Assembly: GCF_042684705.1 (NCBI RefSeq)
Contig: NZ_JBHULZ010000006.1
Coordinates: 1-59,977, forward strand
Direction: 5' to 3'
Source: Mesonia sediminis
Lineage (GTDB): Bacteria > Bacteroidota > Bacteroidia > Flavobacteriales > Flavobacteriaceae
Length of the DNA stretch: 59,977 nt
Shown: positions 28,493-37,401 of the stretch, in pieces
Layout: the number at the start of each line of letters is the position of its first letter
Position numbering within the stretch: position 1 is the first letter of the stretch
Notes under the pieces: generated by a model
Told to the model about the DNA's origin: nothing
The model's input: the letters and a program-made list of their open reading frames with translations, nothing else
Database searches by the model: none
Program-made: the position numbers and the translations under genes

Positions 28493-29635
28493 TTAATCTC
28501 TTAACAGTCCTCTTGAAATTACAATTTTCTGGATTTCAGAAGTTCCTTCGTATATCTGGGTAATTTTAGCGTCACGCATTAAACGCTCAACGTGGTACTC
28601 TTTAACATAACCGTTTCCTCCGTGAATTTGAACCGCTTCTACCGTAGTATCCATAGCTACTTTTGAAGCATAAAGCTTAGCCATTGCTCCGCTCATATCA
28701 TAGTTATTCCCCATATCTTTATCCCAAGCCGCTTGCATAACAAGGTGTCTAGCAGCAGCAATCTCCGTATACATATCGGCCAACTTAAAAGCGATAGCTT
28801 GGTGGTTGCAAATTTCGGTGCCAAATGCCTTACGGATTTTAGAGTACTCACGGGCCAATTCATAAGCTCCGCTGGCAATACCTAAAGCTTGTGCGGCAAT
28901 ACCAATGCGTCCTCCCGATAGGGTTTTCATCGCAAAGGTAAATCCAAAACCATCTTCTCCAATTCTATTCTCTTTAGGAACCTTTACATCGTTAAAGTTT
29001 AGGGTGTGCGTATCGCTTCCGCGGATTCCTAATTTTTGTTCTTTAGGTCCCACTTCAAAACCTTCCCAACCTTTTTCAACGATAAAGGCATTGATTCCTT
29101 TGTGCTTTTTCTCGCGATCGGTTTGTGCTATTACCAAGTAGTAATCGGCACTGTTCCCATTGGTAATCCAGTTCTTGGTCCCGTTTAATACGTAATGGTC
29201 TCCTTTATCTATAGCTGTGGTGCGTTGTGAAGTGGCATCGCTACCTGCTTCGGGTTCGCTTAAACAAAAAGCTCCAATCGATTCGCCAGTGGCTAATTTG
29301 GTTAGGTATTTCTGCTTTTGCTCTTCGGTACCGAAAGTTTCTAGTCCCCAGCAAACCAATGAGTTGTTAACCGAAACGATAACAGATGCTGAGGCGTCTA
29401 TTTTTGAAAGCTCTTCCATAGCTAAAACGTAAGAAACGGTATCCATACCGCCCCCTCCGTACTCTGGAGAAACCATCATACCTAAAAAGCCTAGTTCTCC
29501 CATCTTCTTAACTTGTTCGGTTGGGAAAAGTTGTTTTTCATCGCGCTCAATTACGCCGGGTAATAATTCATTTTTAGCGAAATCCCTTGCGGCATCGCGT
29601 ATCATCAGGTGCTCTTCTGTAAGCTTAAAATCCAT
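28493..29635 (-). CDS. Acyl-CoA dehydrogenase (380 aa)
   Basis: An FAD enzyme that introduces the alpha-beta double bond into acyl-CoA in the cytoplasm, for fatty acid or branched-chain amino acid breakdown. Motifs seen are FCLSEPEAGSDA (FAD and substrate), ITNG, RGSDTHTLNF, LSGGRIGIAAQALGIA, QIHGGNGY and the end motif IYEGTSEIQ, whose E363 is the expected catalytic base. Length is typical of the short/medium or butyryl type; chain length cannot be read from sequence. ATG 29635 is preferred to an in-frame ATG at 29689 because MDFKLTEEHLMIRD is the usual N-terminus and the promoter lies between the two. It is divergent from anmK. Confidence 0.95.
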   Translation of the reverse strand: MDFKLTEEHLMIRDAARDFAKNELLPGVIERDEKQLFPTEQVKKMGELGFLGMMVSPEYGGGGMDTVSYVLAMEELSKIDASASVIVSVNNSLVCWGLETFGTEEQKQKYLTKLATGESIGAFCLSEPEAGSDATSQRTTAIDKGDHYVLNGTKNWITNGNSADYYLVIAQTDREKKHKGINAFIVEKGWEGFEVGPKEQKLGIRGSDTHTLNFNDVKVPKENRIGEDGFGFTFAMKTLSGGRIGIAAQALGIASGAYELAREYSKIRKAFGTEICNHQAIAFKLADMYTEIAAARHLVMQAAWDKDMGNNYDMSGAMAKLYASKVAMDTTVEAVQIHGGNGYVKEYHVERLMRDAKITQIYEGTSEIQKIVISRGLLRD

Positions 29636-29666
29636 AGCAATTTTTTTTATTGTGAAAAAAACGTTG

Positions 29667-29697
29667 CAAATATACTCGATATAAGTCAATTATTCAA
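29667..29697 (-). promoter_or_regulatory. Promoter of the acyl-CoA dehydrogenase gene
   Basis: On the minus strand: TTG at 29697-29695, a 20-nt spacer and TATATTTG at 29674-29667. The match to the Bacteroidetes consensus is very good and supports the start at 29635. Confidence 0.65.
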
Positions 29698-29720
29698 TGA
29701 TTCGTTTTATTTTTACGAAT

Positions 29721-30788
29721 ATGAAAACGAAATCCCCGCTTTACTTAGGATTAATGTCTGGCACCTCATTAGATGGTGTAGATGTTGTTGCTGTGCGTTT
29801 TAATGAGCAAGGAAACGCTTATCAATACGAGTTGTTGCATGCCAAAACCTATGCTTATTCGCCTGAATGGCAAGCAAGCTTGGCAAATGCTATACAGCTC
29901 GATTCTGCGGCCTTAGAGCAGTTAAACCAGAATTACACCCAATATTTAGCCGAAATAGTTCGTCAATTTATGCGAGAATATCAAATTCCTATCAAAGAGG
30001 TAGCGGCAGTTTGTTCGCACGGGCATACGGTATTTCATCAACCCGAAAAAGCTTATACGCTGCAAATTGGTAATTTGCCTCAGCTTGCACAACTATTAGG
30101 TGTTTGTGTGGTTTGTGATTTTAGAGTACAAGATGTGCAACTGGGCGGTCAGGGTGCACCTTTAGTTCCCGTTGGAGATGCTTTGCTTTTTGGAGAATAT
30201 GATGCCTGCATCAATTTAGGAGGATTTGCAAATATTTCTTACGACCACGAAAAGCGTCGTATTGCCTACGATATTTGTCCGTTAAATATCTTGTTAAACC
30301 GGTACGCAGGTCAATTAGGCTATGCTTATGATGAAGAAGGTCGGTTAGCCGCTAAAGGAACATTTGATGAAACTTTATTTGATGCACTACAAAACATAGC
30401 TTATTACCAAAGTTTACCACCCAAATCATTGGGGCTCGAATGGGTGAATGCGGTTTGCCTTCCCATACTGTCGAGCTTCGATTTACCGGCTACTAGCATA
30501 CTGCGTACTCTAACCGAGCATATGACGCATCAATTGGCAGCCGTGGTTCAACCCCAGCAGCGTATTTTGCTTACCGGTGGAGGTGCGCTTAACCAATTTT
30601 TGATTGCTCGATTTAGCAATCTAACCGCTGCTCAACTTATCTTGCCAAAGGATGAACTTATCCATTTTAAGGAAGCCTTGGTGTTTGCCTTCTTGGGCAT
30701 GTTACGCTTAGTCGGATTGAATAACGTATACGCTAGTGTAACGGGTGCCTCAATCGATCATTCTTCGGGAGTGGTGTTTTATCCGTAA
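29721..30788 (+). CDS. anmK: Anhydro-N-acetylmuramic acid kinase
   Basis: It hydrolyses and phosphorylates anhydro-MurNAc to MurNAc-6-phosphate, recycling cell-wall sugar in the cytoplasm. The protein is 355 aa, as usual. Seen are the N-terminal ATP-binding motif LGLMSGTSLDGVD, CSHGHTVFH, QIGN, the DFR...LGGQGAPLVP active-site motif, INLGGFANIS and LTGGGALN. ATG 29721 fits the conserved N-terminus; an upstream ATG at 29697 would add 8 residues and lies within the divergent promoter. It is a single gene with a 199-bp gap after it. Confidence 0.95.
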   Translation: MKTKSPLYLGLMSGTSLDGVDVVAVRFNEQGNAYQYELLHAKTYAYSPEWQASLANAIQLDSAALEQLNQNYTQYLAEIVRQFMREYQIPIKEVAAVCSHGHTVFHQPEKAYTLQIGNLPQLAQLLGVCVVCDFRVQDVQLGGQGAPLVPVGDALLFGEYDACINLGGFANISYDHEKRRIAYDICPLNILLNRYAGQLGYAYDEEGRLAAKGTFDETLFDALQNIAYYQSLPPKSLGLEWVNAVCLPILSSFDLPATSILRTLTEHMTHQLAAVVQPQQRILLTGGGALNQFLIARFSNLTAAQLILPKDELIHFKEALVFAFLGMLRLVGLNNVYASVTGASIDHSSGVVFYP

Positions 30789-30948
30789 AGAAAAATAGAA
30801 CGATTTCGCTTAAAACAACGGACTTGTTTAATGCTGTTTTAAGGTAATTGATGAGAATGAAATAATAACTCGCTTTTGGTTGTTTATTTCTGCTAAAAAA
30901 AACTAGCAAAATTAAAAGCTTATTATTTATTTAACATTTATGTTTACT

Positions 30949-30956
30949 TATATTTG
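30949..30956 (+). promoter_or_regulatory. -7 promoter element of the amino acid dehydrogenase / nhaD unit
   Basis: TATATTTG fits TAnnTTTG, 32 bp ahead of the ATG. No TTG is seen at the right distance upstream. A 9-bp inverted repeat (CTTAAAACA 30809-30817 and TGTTTTAAG 30835-30843) lies between anmK and this site, without a T run. Confidence 0.45.
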
Positions 30957-30987
30957 TGCGAAAATTTTATAGAACCTACTTAGAATT

Positions 30988-32217
30988 ATGATGAAAAAAC
31001 TACTACAAGAATACGAAAATAAGCAACCTGAGATTGTTTTTCATTGGAAAGACCGAGAGACGGAGGCAGAAGGATGGACGGTTATAAACTCGCTACGTGG
31101 CGGTGCTGCTGGTGGGGGTACGCGTATGCGTAAAGGATTAGATAAAAATGAAGTACTCTCATTGGCAAAGACCATGGAGATAAAATTTTCGGTATGTGGT
31201 CCACCTATTGGCGGAGCAAAATCGGGTATAAATTTTGATCCAGCCGATCCGCGTAAGCAGGGAGTTTTAAAAAGATGGTTCCAAGCGGTGAGTCCGTTGC
31301 TAAAGAATTATTACGGTACGGGCGGCGATATGAATGTAGATCAGCGCACAGAGGTCATTCCCATTACACAGACTTATGGTGTCACGCATCCGCAAGAAGG
31401 AGTTTTTCAGGGGCATTTCAATACCGATGAGCACGAAAAAAACATCCGCATCAACCAACTCAAACAAGGGGTTTCTAAGCAAGTAGATACCTCTATTTTT
31501 TTGCCTAATGCCGAACAAAGTTATACGGTTGGCGATTTAATCACAGGCTACGGCGTAGCCGAGGCTGTAAAACATTATTACGGAATTTATGGTGGTGAAT
31601 TGGCTGGCAAAAAAGCCATTGTTCAAGGATTTGGCAATGTAGGCGGTGCAGCTGCTTTTTACTTGGCAGCTATGGGTGTTAAAATTGTTGGAATTATAGA
31701 TAGAACTGGAGGTATTATCGAGCCAGAGGGTATCTCTTTTGAGCGTTTAAAAGAATTGTATGCGACGCGAGAAGGCAATGCGCTTAAAGCGGAAGATATG
31801 CTTAGCTTTGAAGCGGTAAACGAACAAATATGGAATGTAGGAGCACAAATTTTTGCTCCCTGCGCAGCTTCACGATTGGTTACCCAGAAGCAAGTAGAGC
31901 AGATGATTGCTGGTGGTCTAGAAGTAATTACAAGCGGTGCTAATGTTCCGTTTGCCGATGAAGCGATTTTCTTTGGACCCATTATGGAATATACCGATAA
32001 GCATGTAAGCATAATCCCAGATTTTATATCTAATTGCGGTATGGCTCGTGTGTTTGCTTATTTAATGCAGCCCGAGGCCAAAATTGAAGATGAGGCTATT
32101 TTTAATGATGTCTCACAAACTATTAAACAGGCCTTACAAGACGTGTATTCTAAGAACAATAATCCTATTCATCTATCGCAAACGGCTTTTGAGATTGCCT
32201 TAGAAAAATTAATCTAA
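30988..32217 (+). CDS. Glu/Leu/Phe/Val family amino acid dehydrogenase (409 aa)
   Basis: NAD(P)-dependent oxidative deamination of an amino acid. The sequence shows K66 in MEIKFSV, the PIGGAKSGI motif with K78, YYGTGGDMNVD with D114, GYGVAEAV and the Rossmann loop QGFGNVGGAA. These are the substrate and catalytic positions of the family. Which amino acid is used cannot be read with certainty; the insert between MNVD and the Rossmann domain (GVFQGHFNTDEHEKNIR) differs from classical glutamate dehydrogenases. Start could be either of two adjacent ATG codons. nhaD begins 9 bp after its stop, so they are probably cotranscribed. Confidence 0.92.
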   Translation: MMKKLLQEYENKQPEIVFHWKDRETEAEGWTVINSLRGGAAGGGTRMRKGLDKNEVLSLAKTMEIKFSVCGPPIGGAKSGINFDPADPRKQGVLKRWFQAVSPLLKNYYGTGGDMNVDQRTEVIPITQTYGVTHPQEGVFQGHFNTDEHEKNIRINQLKQGVSKQVDTSIFLPNAEQSYTVGDLITGYGVAEAVKHYYGIYGGELAGKKAIVQGFGNVGGAAAFYLAAMGVKIVGIIDRTGGIIEPEGISFERLKELYATREGNALKAEDMLSFEAVNEQIWNVGAQIFAPCAASRLVTQKQVEQMIAGGLEVITSGANVPFADEAIFFGPIMEYTDKHVSIIPDFISNCGMARVFAYLMQPEAKIEDEAIFNDVSQTIKQALQDVYSKNNNPIHLSQTAFEIALEKLI

Positions 32218-32226
32218 CTTTTAAAA

Positions 32227-33606
32227 ATGACAAGCTTATTAATTTTTACGTTTGTAATGGGCTATTTAGCCATTACTTTAGAGCATCCGCTCAAATTAGA
32301 TAAAGCGGTGCCGGCTTTGTTGATGGGAACGCTCATGTGGGCACTTTTAGCCGTTGGTTTTAATCAGGGCTGGTTTTCTATTGTCGATTACCATGGTCAT
32401 ATTTTTCAAATCGATCAGCCCGACACCGATGCGCAATTGTATGGTTTTAAAGCCAATTTAATGCATCATTTTAGCAGTATTGGCGAGATTCTCTTCTTTT
32501 TAATCGGAGCCATGACCATTGTCGAAATTATCGATTTGCACCGTGGTTTTGGGATTATAAAAAAAGTAATCAAACCTAAAAGTAAAGTAAAATTACTATG
32601 GATACTAGGAGCGCTGGCTTTTGTGCTTTCGGCTATTATCGATAACCTAACGGCCACTATTATTTTAATTACCTTATTGCGTAAGATTTTGGTACGCCAT
32701 CAATACAGGGTGTGGTATGCCAGTATGATTATCATCGCTGCCAATGCGGGAGGAGCTTGGTCGCCAATTGGAGATGTTACTACTACCATGCTATGGATTG
32801 GCGGTAAGGTAACGGCTCTGGGCTTGTCTGAATACCTGATAGTTCCTTCATTGGTTTGTTTTGTGGTTCCTTTTTTCATTGCTACCAAACTAAAGCCATT
32901 TAAAGGAAAAGCCATGCGAAAAGAGATGATTATAGATGAAGAGGCAGAGCGCTTGTTAAGCAGTAAAACCATGCTTTATGTAGGTTTGGCGGGAATTGCC
33001 TTTGTGCCTATCTTTAAAGGTGTCACTGGTTTGCCGCCTTACTTAGGAATGATGTTTTCTCTGGGAGTAGTTTGGTTGGTTTCAGAGTATGTTCGACCCG
33101 TTAAAAATTTACCCAAAAAGCAAAAGCACTTATACTCGACGCATAAAGCTTTATCTAAAATAGAATTTTCAAGTATACTTTTTTTTCTGGGAATTTTATT
33201 ATCGGTGGCCGCTTTAGAGAGTTTGGTTTACGGAAGCATAGGCGGAGAAGAAGTGGGTACCCTGCGCTATGTAGCCGAAAAGGTTTCTGCTGCTATACCA
33301 AATATGGATGTAGTAGTATTATTACTCGGAGCGCTTTCTGCATTAATAGATAATGTACCTATGGTGGCTGCAACAATGGGAATGTACACTTTTGAAACCG
33401 ATAGTCCTATTTGGCATTTTATTGCCTTTTCGGCAGGTACAGGAGGCAGCTTATTAGTAATAGGTTCTGCCGCTGGGGTAGCTGCAATGGGTATGGAGAA
33501 AATTGATTTTATCTGGTATTTAAAGAAGATTGCTTGGTTGGCAGCTATCGGATTTATCTCTGGTGCGTTAACCTTTATTTTTATCGAGCAATTCTTTTAT
33601 AGTTAA
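32227..33606 (+). CDS. nhaD: Na+/H+ antiporter, NhaD family (459 aa)
   Basis: An inner-membrane exchanger of sodium for protons. The sequence has about 12 hydrophobic segments. Family motifs are SAIIDNLTATIILI near residue 140 and NAGGAWSPIGDVTTTMLWIGG near 180. The second half repeats the theme with SALIDNVPMVAA and SAGTGGSLLVIGSAAG. Asp and Asn in the two unwound regions are the expected ion ligands. Sodium export fits a marine or saline habitat. It is downstream of the amino acid dehydrogenase by 9 bp. Confidence 0.93.
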   Translation: MTSLLIFTFVMGYLAITLEHPLKLDKAVPALLMGTLMWALLAVGFNQGWFSIVDYHGHIFQIDQPDTDAQLYGFKANLMHHFSSIGEILFFLIGAMTIVEIIDLHRGFGIIKKVIKPKSKVKLLWILGALAFVLSAIIDNLTATIILITLLRKILVRHQYRVWYASMIIIAANAGGAWSPIGDVTTTMLWIGGKVTALGLSEYLIVPSLVCFVVPFFIATKLKPFKGKAMRKEMIIDEEAERLLSSKTMLYVGLAGIAFVPIFKGVTGLPPYLGMMFSLGVVWLVSEYVRPVKNLPKKQKHLYSTHKALSKIEFSSILFFLGILLSVAALESLVYGSIGGEEVGTLRYVAEKVSAAIPNMDVVVLLLGALSALIDNVPMVAATMGMYTFETDSPIWHFIAFSAGTGGSLLVIGSAAGVAAMGMEKIDFIWYLKKIAWLAAIGFISGALTFIFIEQFFYS

Positions 33607-33667
33607 AAAATTACTACAGGCTCTTTGTGCTTGCAAAAATCATTGTAGCTTTGAGCCTGTAAAAGCG

Positions 33668-33684
33668 CTTAAAATAATTTTAAG
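33668..33684. promoter_or_regulatory. Dyad upstream of exbB
   Basis: CTTAAAA and TTTTAAG flank TAA; the stem extends with G-U pairs. An 8-bp inverted pair ACAGGCTC / GAGCCTGT (33616-33660) precedes it. A weak promoter (TTG 33687-33689, TATATCGT 33708-33715) follows. The pair could be the nhaD transcript end and the exb operator; the evidence is thin. Confidence 0.25.
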
Positions 33685-33722
33685 TGTTGAGGTAATTTTA
33701 CACGCTTTATATCGTTATTCTT

Positions 33723-34439
33723 ATGAAACTAAACTTTTTAAACCTAATGACTTTACAAGATGTAGCCCAAGAGGTAGCTCAAGATGCAGAAGCCTTGCCT
33801 CAAGAAAAAACATTTTCTTTTCTTGAACTATTAACCAGCGGGGGAGTTGGCGGAATAATTGTAATTGCCATTTTAAGCGTGCTATTTATCGCCGCTTTAT
33901 ACATTTATTTTGAACGTCTTTTTGCTATAAAAGCCGCCTCAAAAACCGATGCTAACTTTATGTATCAAATAAAAGATCATGTTGCCAACGGTAATATAGA
34001 AGGTGCTAAGGTGCGATGCGCTCAAGAAAATTCTCCTGTGGCTCGTCTCACTGCAAAGGGTATCAGTCGTATTGGTAGTCCGTTAGAAGATATCAATACC
34101 GCCATAGAAAATGCGGGTAGATTAGAAGTGTATAAGTTAGAAAAAAATGTTAGTGTTTTAGCGACAATCGCGGGAGCTGCCCCAATGATTGGTTTCTTGG
34201 GAACTGTAATTGGTATGGTTTTAGCATTTCATGAATTGGCTAGCAGTAGCGGTCAAGCCGAAATGGGTTCTCTTGCAGAGGGTATTTATACGGCGATGAC
34301 CACAACCGTTGCCGGATTAATTGTAGGTATTGTTGCTTATATCGGTTATAACCATTTGGTAGTTAAAACCGATAAAGTGGTGCATCAAATGGAAGCTACG
34401 GCGGTAGATTTTCTTGATTTGTTAAATGAACCCGTATAA
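33723..34439 (+). CDS. exbB: MotA/TolQ/ExbB proton channel protein
   Basis: An inner-membrane part of a TonB-type energy-transducing complex, using the proton gradient to power outer-membrane uptake. Seen are one N-terminal membrane helix (about 42-62) and two more (about 150-172 and 190-215) with the family signatures IAGAAPMIGFLGTVIGM and MTTTVAGLIVGI. Length (238 aa) is usual. The first 9 residues may not be translated, since a second ATG starts MTLQDVAQ. It heads an operon with exbD, a TonB-like gene and folC, spaced 3-4 nt. Confidence 0.93.
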   Translation: MKLNFLNLMTLQDVAQEVAQDAEALPQEKTFSFLELLTSGGVGGIIVIAILSVLFIAALYIYFERLFAIKAASKTDANFMYQIKDHVANGNIEGAKVRCAQENSPVARLTAKGISRIGSPLEDINTAIENAGRLEVYKLEKNVSVLATIAGAAPMIGFLGTVIGMVLAFHELASSSGQAEMGSLAEGIYTAMTTTVAGLIVGIVAYIGYNHLVVKTDKVVHQMEATAVDFLDLLNEPV

Positions 34440-34442
34440 GGT

Positions 34443-34832
34443 ATGAATTTACGCGGAAGAAATAAAGTTAGCCCCGAATTCAGTATGTCGTCGATGACCG
34501 ACATCGTGTTTTTGTTGTTGGTGTTTTTTATGCTGACCTCGCCGGTGATCACTCCGGAGGCCTTAGACCTTATTTTACCAAAAGCTAAAGGTAAAACCAC
34601 CAATAAACACGAGCTTGCCGTGAGCATCAATAAAGACATGCAAATGTTTATAAATCAGGAGCAAATCCGTAAAGAGAATTTAGAGCTAGAGTTGCAAAAA
34701 CGACTGCAAAGTGTAGAAACGCCAACTATTATCTTGCGTGCAGAAGAATCGGTGCCTATTCAAGAAGCGGTTTATGTGATGGATGTAGCCAAACGCAATC
34801 AATTTAAAGTAGTATTAGCCGTAAAACCATAA
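34443..34832 (+). CDS. exbD: ExbD/TolR biopolymer transport protein
   Basis: Single N-terminal membrane helix with the conserved Asp of the proton path in SMTDIVFLLLVFFML (about 19-33), followed by a periplasmic TolR-like domain (EESVPIQEAVYVMDVAK). At 129 aa it has usual length. It starts 3 nt after exbB and stops 3 nt before the TonB-like gene. Confidence 0.94.
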   Translation: MNLRGRNKVSPEFSMSSMTDIVFLLLVFFMLTSPVITPEALDLILPKAKGKTTNKHELAVSINKDMQMFINQEQIRKENLELELQKRLQSVETPTIILRAEESVPIQEAVYVMDVAKRNQFKVVLAVKP

Positions 34833-34835
34833 TTT

Positions 34836-35702
34836 GTGCGATTACTAGAAACCAAATATGAACGAAAATCTGCGGCCATTACTAGTGTGATTACGGCCAT
34901 AATTTTCCTATTGCTTTTTTTCTTTGGCTTTACATATTTAGATCCGCCACCAGAAAATGGAATTGCTATTAATTTTGGGACTTCAGAAATAGGTTCAGGT
35001 CAAGTACAACCCACCGAGCCAGTGGCCAGTTCTCCGCAGCAGCAAACCCCAGAACCTACACCGAGTCCGCAAGAAAATTCTAGTCCGGTAGCCGATGAAG
35101 TGCAAACTCAAGACACTGAGGAAGCACCAGTAATCGCCAAAGAAAAGGAGAATAAGCAGCCTGTAGAAAAAGAACAGAAAGATAAGAAAGAACAACCAAA
35201 GCAAGAGGTTCCCGAAAAAGAAAAGCCTCAAGAACCGGTTAAGGAAGAGCCTAAAAAACCATCTAAAGAAACTTCTGATGCCTTGAATAACCTGTTAAAC
35301 GGTCCTGAAAATGATGGAGCCAATCAAGGTGGAGAAGGTAACGACTCTAGCGGGGGAGATAAAGGAGATCCTTCTGGCGATCCCAATGCTAAAAGTTATT
35401 ATGGACAGGGTAAAGGATTAGATGGTGATGGCAATTATCGCTTAGGCGGAAGAAAAGCCCTGAATAAAGAAAAATTTGTACAAGAATGTAACGAATCTGG
35501 TGTGGTTGTAGTGAAAATAGAAGTCAATCAACAAGGTCAGGTGATTCGAGCTACCCCAGGAGCACGAGGGACTACCAATACTGCTCCCTGCTTGATGGAG
35601 CCCGCCAAACGCGCTGCCTTGGCTACACGATTTAATAGCGATGCTAACGCCCCTGCCAAACAAACCGGTTTTATCGAGTACGAATTTAAGTTATCTGAAT
35701 AA
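34836..35702 (+). CDS. TonB-like energy transducer (288 aa)
   Basis: One N-terminal membrane helix (about 14-34) precedes a long periplasmic spacer rich in Pro, Glu, Lys and Gln (about 55-150), then a Gly/Asp-rich part and a C-terminal TonB-like domain (GVVVVKIEVNQQGQVIRATPG ... AALATRF). It would carry energy from ExbBD to outer-membrane receptors. The lysine/glutamate spacer is expected to be extended. Start is GTG at 34836, three nt after the exbD stop; no ATG lies nearby in frame. The C-terminal domain lacks the exact YP motif of classical TonB, so TolA-like function is possible. Confidence 0.85.
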   Translation: MRLLETKYERKSAAITSVITAIIFLLLFFFGFTYLDPPPENGIAINFGTSEIGSGQVQPTEPVASSPQQQTPEPTPSPQENSSPVADEVQTQDTEEAPVIAKEKENKQPVEKEQKDKKEQPKQEVPEKEKPQEPVKEEPKKPSKETSDALNNLLNGPENDGANQGGEGNDSSGGDKGDPSGDPNAKSYYGQGKGLDGDGNYRLGGRKALNKEKFVQECNESGVVVVKIEVNQQGQVIRATPGARGTTNTAPCLMEPAKRAALATRFNSDANAPAKQTGFIEYEFKLSE

Positions 35703-35706
35703 ATTT

Positions 35707-36927
35707 ATGACTTACCAAGAAACCCTGGACTGGATGTTCGGGCAGCTACCTATGTATCAGCGTCAAGGTCAAGTAGCCTTTAAAAAAGATTTGACCAACA
35801 TTTTGGCTTTTTCTGTGGTGTTAGGTGCTCCCCATAAAAAATTTAAAACGGTTCATGTAGGCGGTACCAACGGGAAAGGTTCTAGCAGTCATATGTTAGC
35901 TTCGGTTTTACAGGCAGCTGGTTACCGCGTGGGTTTATATACTTCGCCACATTTAAAGGATTATACAGAGCGTATCCGCATTGACGGACAATGTATTGAG
36001 CAAGATTTTGTAGTTGATTTTATTCAGCAGCATAAAGTTTTCTTAGAAGAACATAGGCTTTCTTTTTTCGAAATGAGTGTAGGACTTGCTTTTGCTTATT
36101 TTGCAAGCAAACAAGTAGATGTAGCCATAATCGAAGTAGGTTTAGGGGGACGATTAGACTCAACCAATATCATTACCCCAGAATTATCTCTGATAACGAA
36201 TATCGGTAAAGATCATACTGCAATTTTAGGTGAAACCTTGGAGGCGATTGCATTAGAAAAGGCGGGGATCATCAAGCCTCAAGTTCCTGTGGTAATAGGT
36301 GAGTTTCATCCCGAAACTCATCAAGTGTTCGAAGAGAGGAGTTTAACACTAAAAGCACCTTTGTATTGGGCTAGAGATTTCGAACTGCCCGCCTATATTC
36401 AATTGGATTTAAAAGGAACTTATCAGCAAGGAAATGCCAGAGGCGTGATGGCTTGTGTAGAGGTGTTAAAGCACAGGGGTTGGTCCATTTCTAATGAAGC
36501 AATAAGTAAAGGCTTTTCTCAAGTAGTGCAGCGTACTGGTTTACGAGGACGCTGGGAAATTTTACAACAAGCCCCTTTAAGCATTGCCGATACTGCTCAT
36601 AACAAAGAGGGTTTGGGAGTTGTATTAAAGCAATTGACTGCCTTGCCTCATGAAAAGTTGCATTTTGTTTTAGGAGTAGTACAAGACAAAGATTTATCTC
36701 AGGTTTTACCTTTATTTCCTAAAGATGCACACTATTACTTTTGTGCTCCGCAGGTTCCGCGAGCTTTGGAAGCGGAAGAACTAAAATCTAAAGCATTAGA
36801 ATTTGGTTTAAAGGGCGAGGTTTTTACTTCGGTTGAAGAAGCCTTTGCCGCAGCCAGAAAGCAGAGTTCGTTTAGTGATATCATTTATGTGGGTGGCAGT
36901 ACTTTTGTTGTAGCTGAAATAATTTAA
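35707..36927 (+). CDS. folC: Folylpolyglutamate synthase / dihydrofolate synthase
   Basis: An ATP-dependent Mur-ligase-fold enzyme that adds glutamate to folates in the cytoplasm. Motifs: VGGTNGKGSSS P-loop (about 51-61), LYTSPHLKDYTERIRI, EVGLGGRLDSTN, NIGKDHTAILG, EKAGIIKP, ADTAHN. Length is 406 aa. ATG 35707 is used, 4 nt after the TonB-like stop; the frame is open further upstream but overlaps that gene. Its position in the exb operon is probably one of convenience. Confidence 0.95.
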   Translation: MTYQETLDWMFGQLPMYQRQGQVAFKKDLTNILAFSVVLGAPHKKFKTVHVGGTNGKGSSSHMLASVLQAAGYRVGLYTSPHLKDYTERIRIDGQCIEQDFVVDFIQQHKVFLEEHRLSFFEMSVGLAFAYFASKQVDVAIIEVGLGGRLDSTNIITPELSLITNIGKDHTAILGETLEAIALEKAGIIKPQVPVVIGEFHPETHQVFEERSLTLKAPLYWARDFELPAYIQLDLKGTYQQGNARGVMACVEVLKHRGWSISNEAISKGFSQVVQRTGLRGRWEILQQAPLSIADTAHNKEGLGVVLKQLTALPHEKLHFVLGVVQDKDLSQVLPLFPKDAHYYFCAPQVPRALEAEELKSKALEFGLKGEVFTSVEEAFAAARKQSSFSDIIYVGGSTFVVAEII

Positions 36928-36945
36928 TTTTTTTTCATTAAAGAC

Positions 36946-36975
36946 TTGCAGCAATTTATAAATAGTTTATATTTG
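36946..36975 (+). promoter_or_regulatory. Consensus promoter of the tRNA-Val pair
   Basis: TTG at 36946-36948, a 19-nt spacer and TATATTTG at 36968-36975 match the Bacteroidetes housekeeping consensus exactly. Transcription would start near 36982, about 73 nt ahead of the first tRNA. Confidence 0.75.
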
Positions 36976-37054
36976 CACTCGCAATTGATTAGTGTTTACA
37001 AATCGATTATGTTCTTTAAATAACAATTTTTTTGTGTTGGCAGTCCATCTTCAT

Positions 37055-37129
37055 GGGCGCGTAGCTCAGTTGGTTCAGAGCACTTGGTTTACACCCAAGG
37101 GGTCAGGGGTTCGAATCCCTTCGCGCCCA
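37055..37129 (+). tRNA. tRNA-Val (anticodon TAC), copy 1
   Basis: A full cloverleaf is seen: acceptor GGGCGCG / CGCGCCC, D-stem GCTC / GAGC, anticodon stem CTTGG / CCAAG with loop TTTACAC (anticodon TAC at 37090-37092), T-arm AGGGG / CCCTT with loop TTCGAAT, and discriminator A. CCA is not encoded. Confidence 0.97.
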
Positions 37130-37155
37130 CAACAAAAAGCTTTCACAAAAAAATT

Positions 37156-37230
37156 GGGCGCGTAGCTCAGTTGGTTCAGAGCACTTGGTTTACACCCAAG
37201 GGGTCAGGGGTTCGAATCCCTTCGCGCCCA
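37156..37230 (+). tRNA. tRNA-Val (anticodon TAC), copy 2
   Basis: Identical in all 75 nt to copy 1, separated from it by 26 nt, and cotranscribed. Anticodon at 37191-37193. CCA is not encoded. Confidence 0.97.
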
Positions 37231-37240
37231 CAAGAAGCAC

Positions 37241-37272
37241 AATCCCGATGAAGACTTTCATCGGGATTTTTT
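37241..37272 (+). terminator. Terminator of the tRNA operon
   Basis: A 12-bp perfect stem (AATCCCGATGAA / TTCATCGGGATT) with loop GACT and a T run. Its T run is also the start of the long inverted repeat at 37265-37326. Confidence 0.9.
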
Positions 37273-37326
37273 GTTTACATCCACTACCAAGCCCCAGCTT
37301 GAAGTAGTGGATGTAAACAAAAAATC
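37265..37326. repeat. Long hairpin, 23-bp perfect inverted repeat
   Basis: Arms 37265-37287 and 37304-37326 are perfect reverse complements. The loop holds a further CAAGC / GCTTG stem, giving about 28 paired bases. The right arm occurs again at 37407-37429 as part of a direct repeat. Confidence 0.8.
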
Positions 37327-37345
37327 TCCAAGCCGCTAAGGCTTG
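37299..37345. repeat. Direct repeat, copy 1 (47 bp)
   Basis: Identical to 37402-37448. It starts TTGAAGTAGTGGATG and ends with a CCAAGCC GCTAA GGCTTG hairpin. Confidence 0.85.
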
Positions 37346-37401
37346 GGAGGATTGTATTTCCTATTTTGGTTTCGCTTAGGGATCTTGAATCCCTTTTTCT
37401 T

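Noticed and set aside
30789..30948. Small RNA or riboswitch ahead of the amino acid dehydrogenase gene
   Set aside because: Only one 9-bp inverted repeat without a T run and no recognisable riboswitch core; the promoter at 30949 lies downstream of it.
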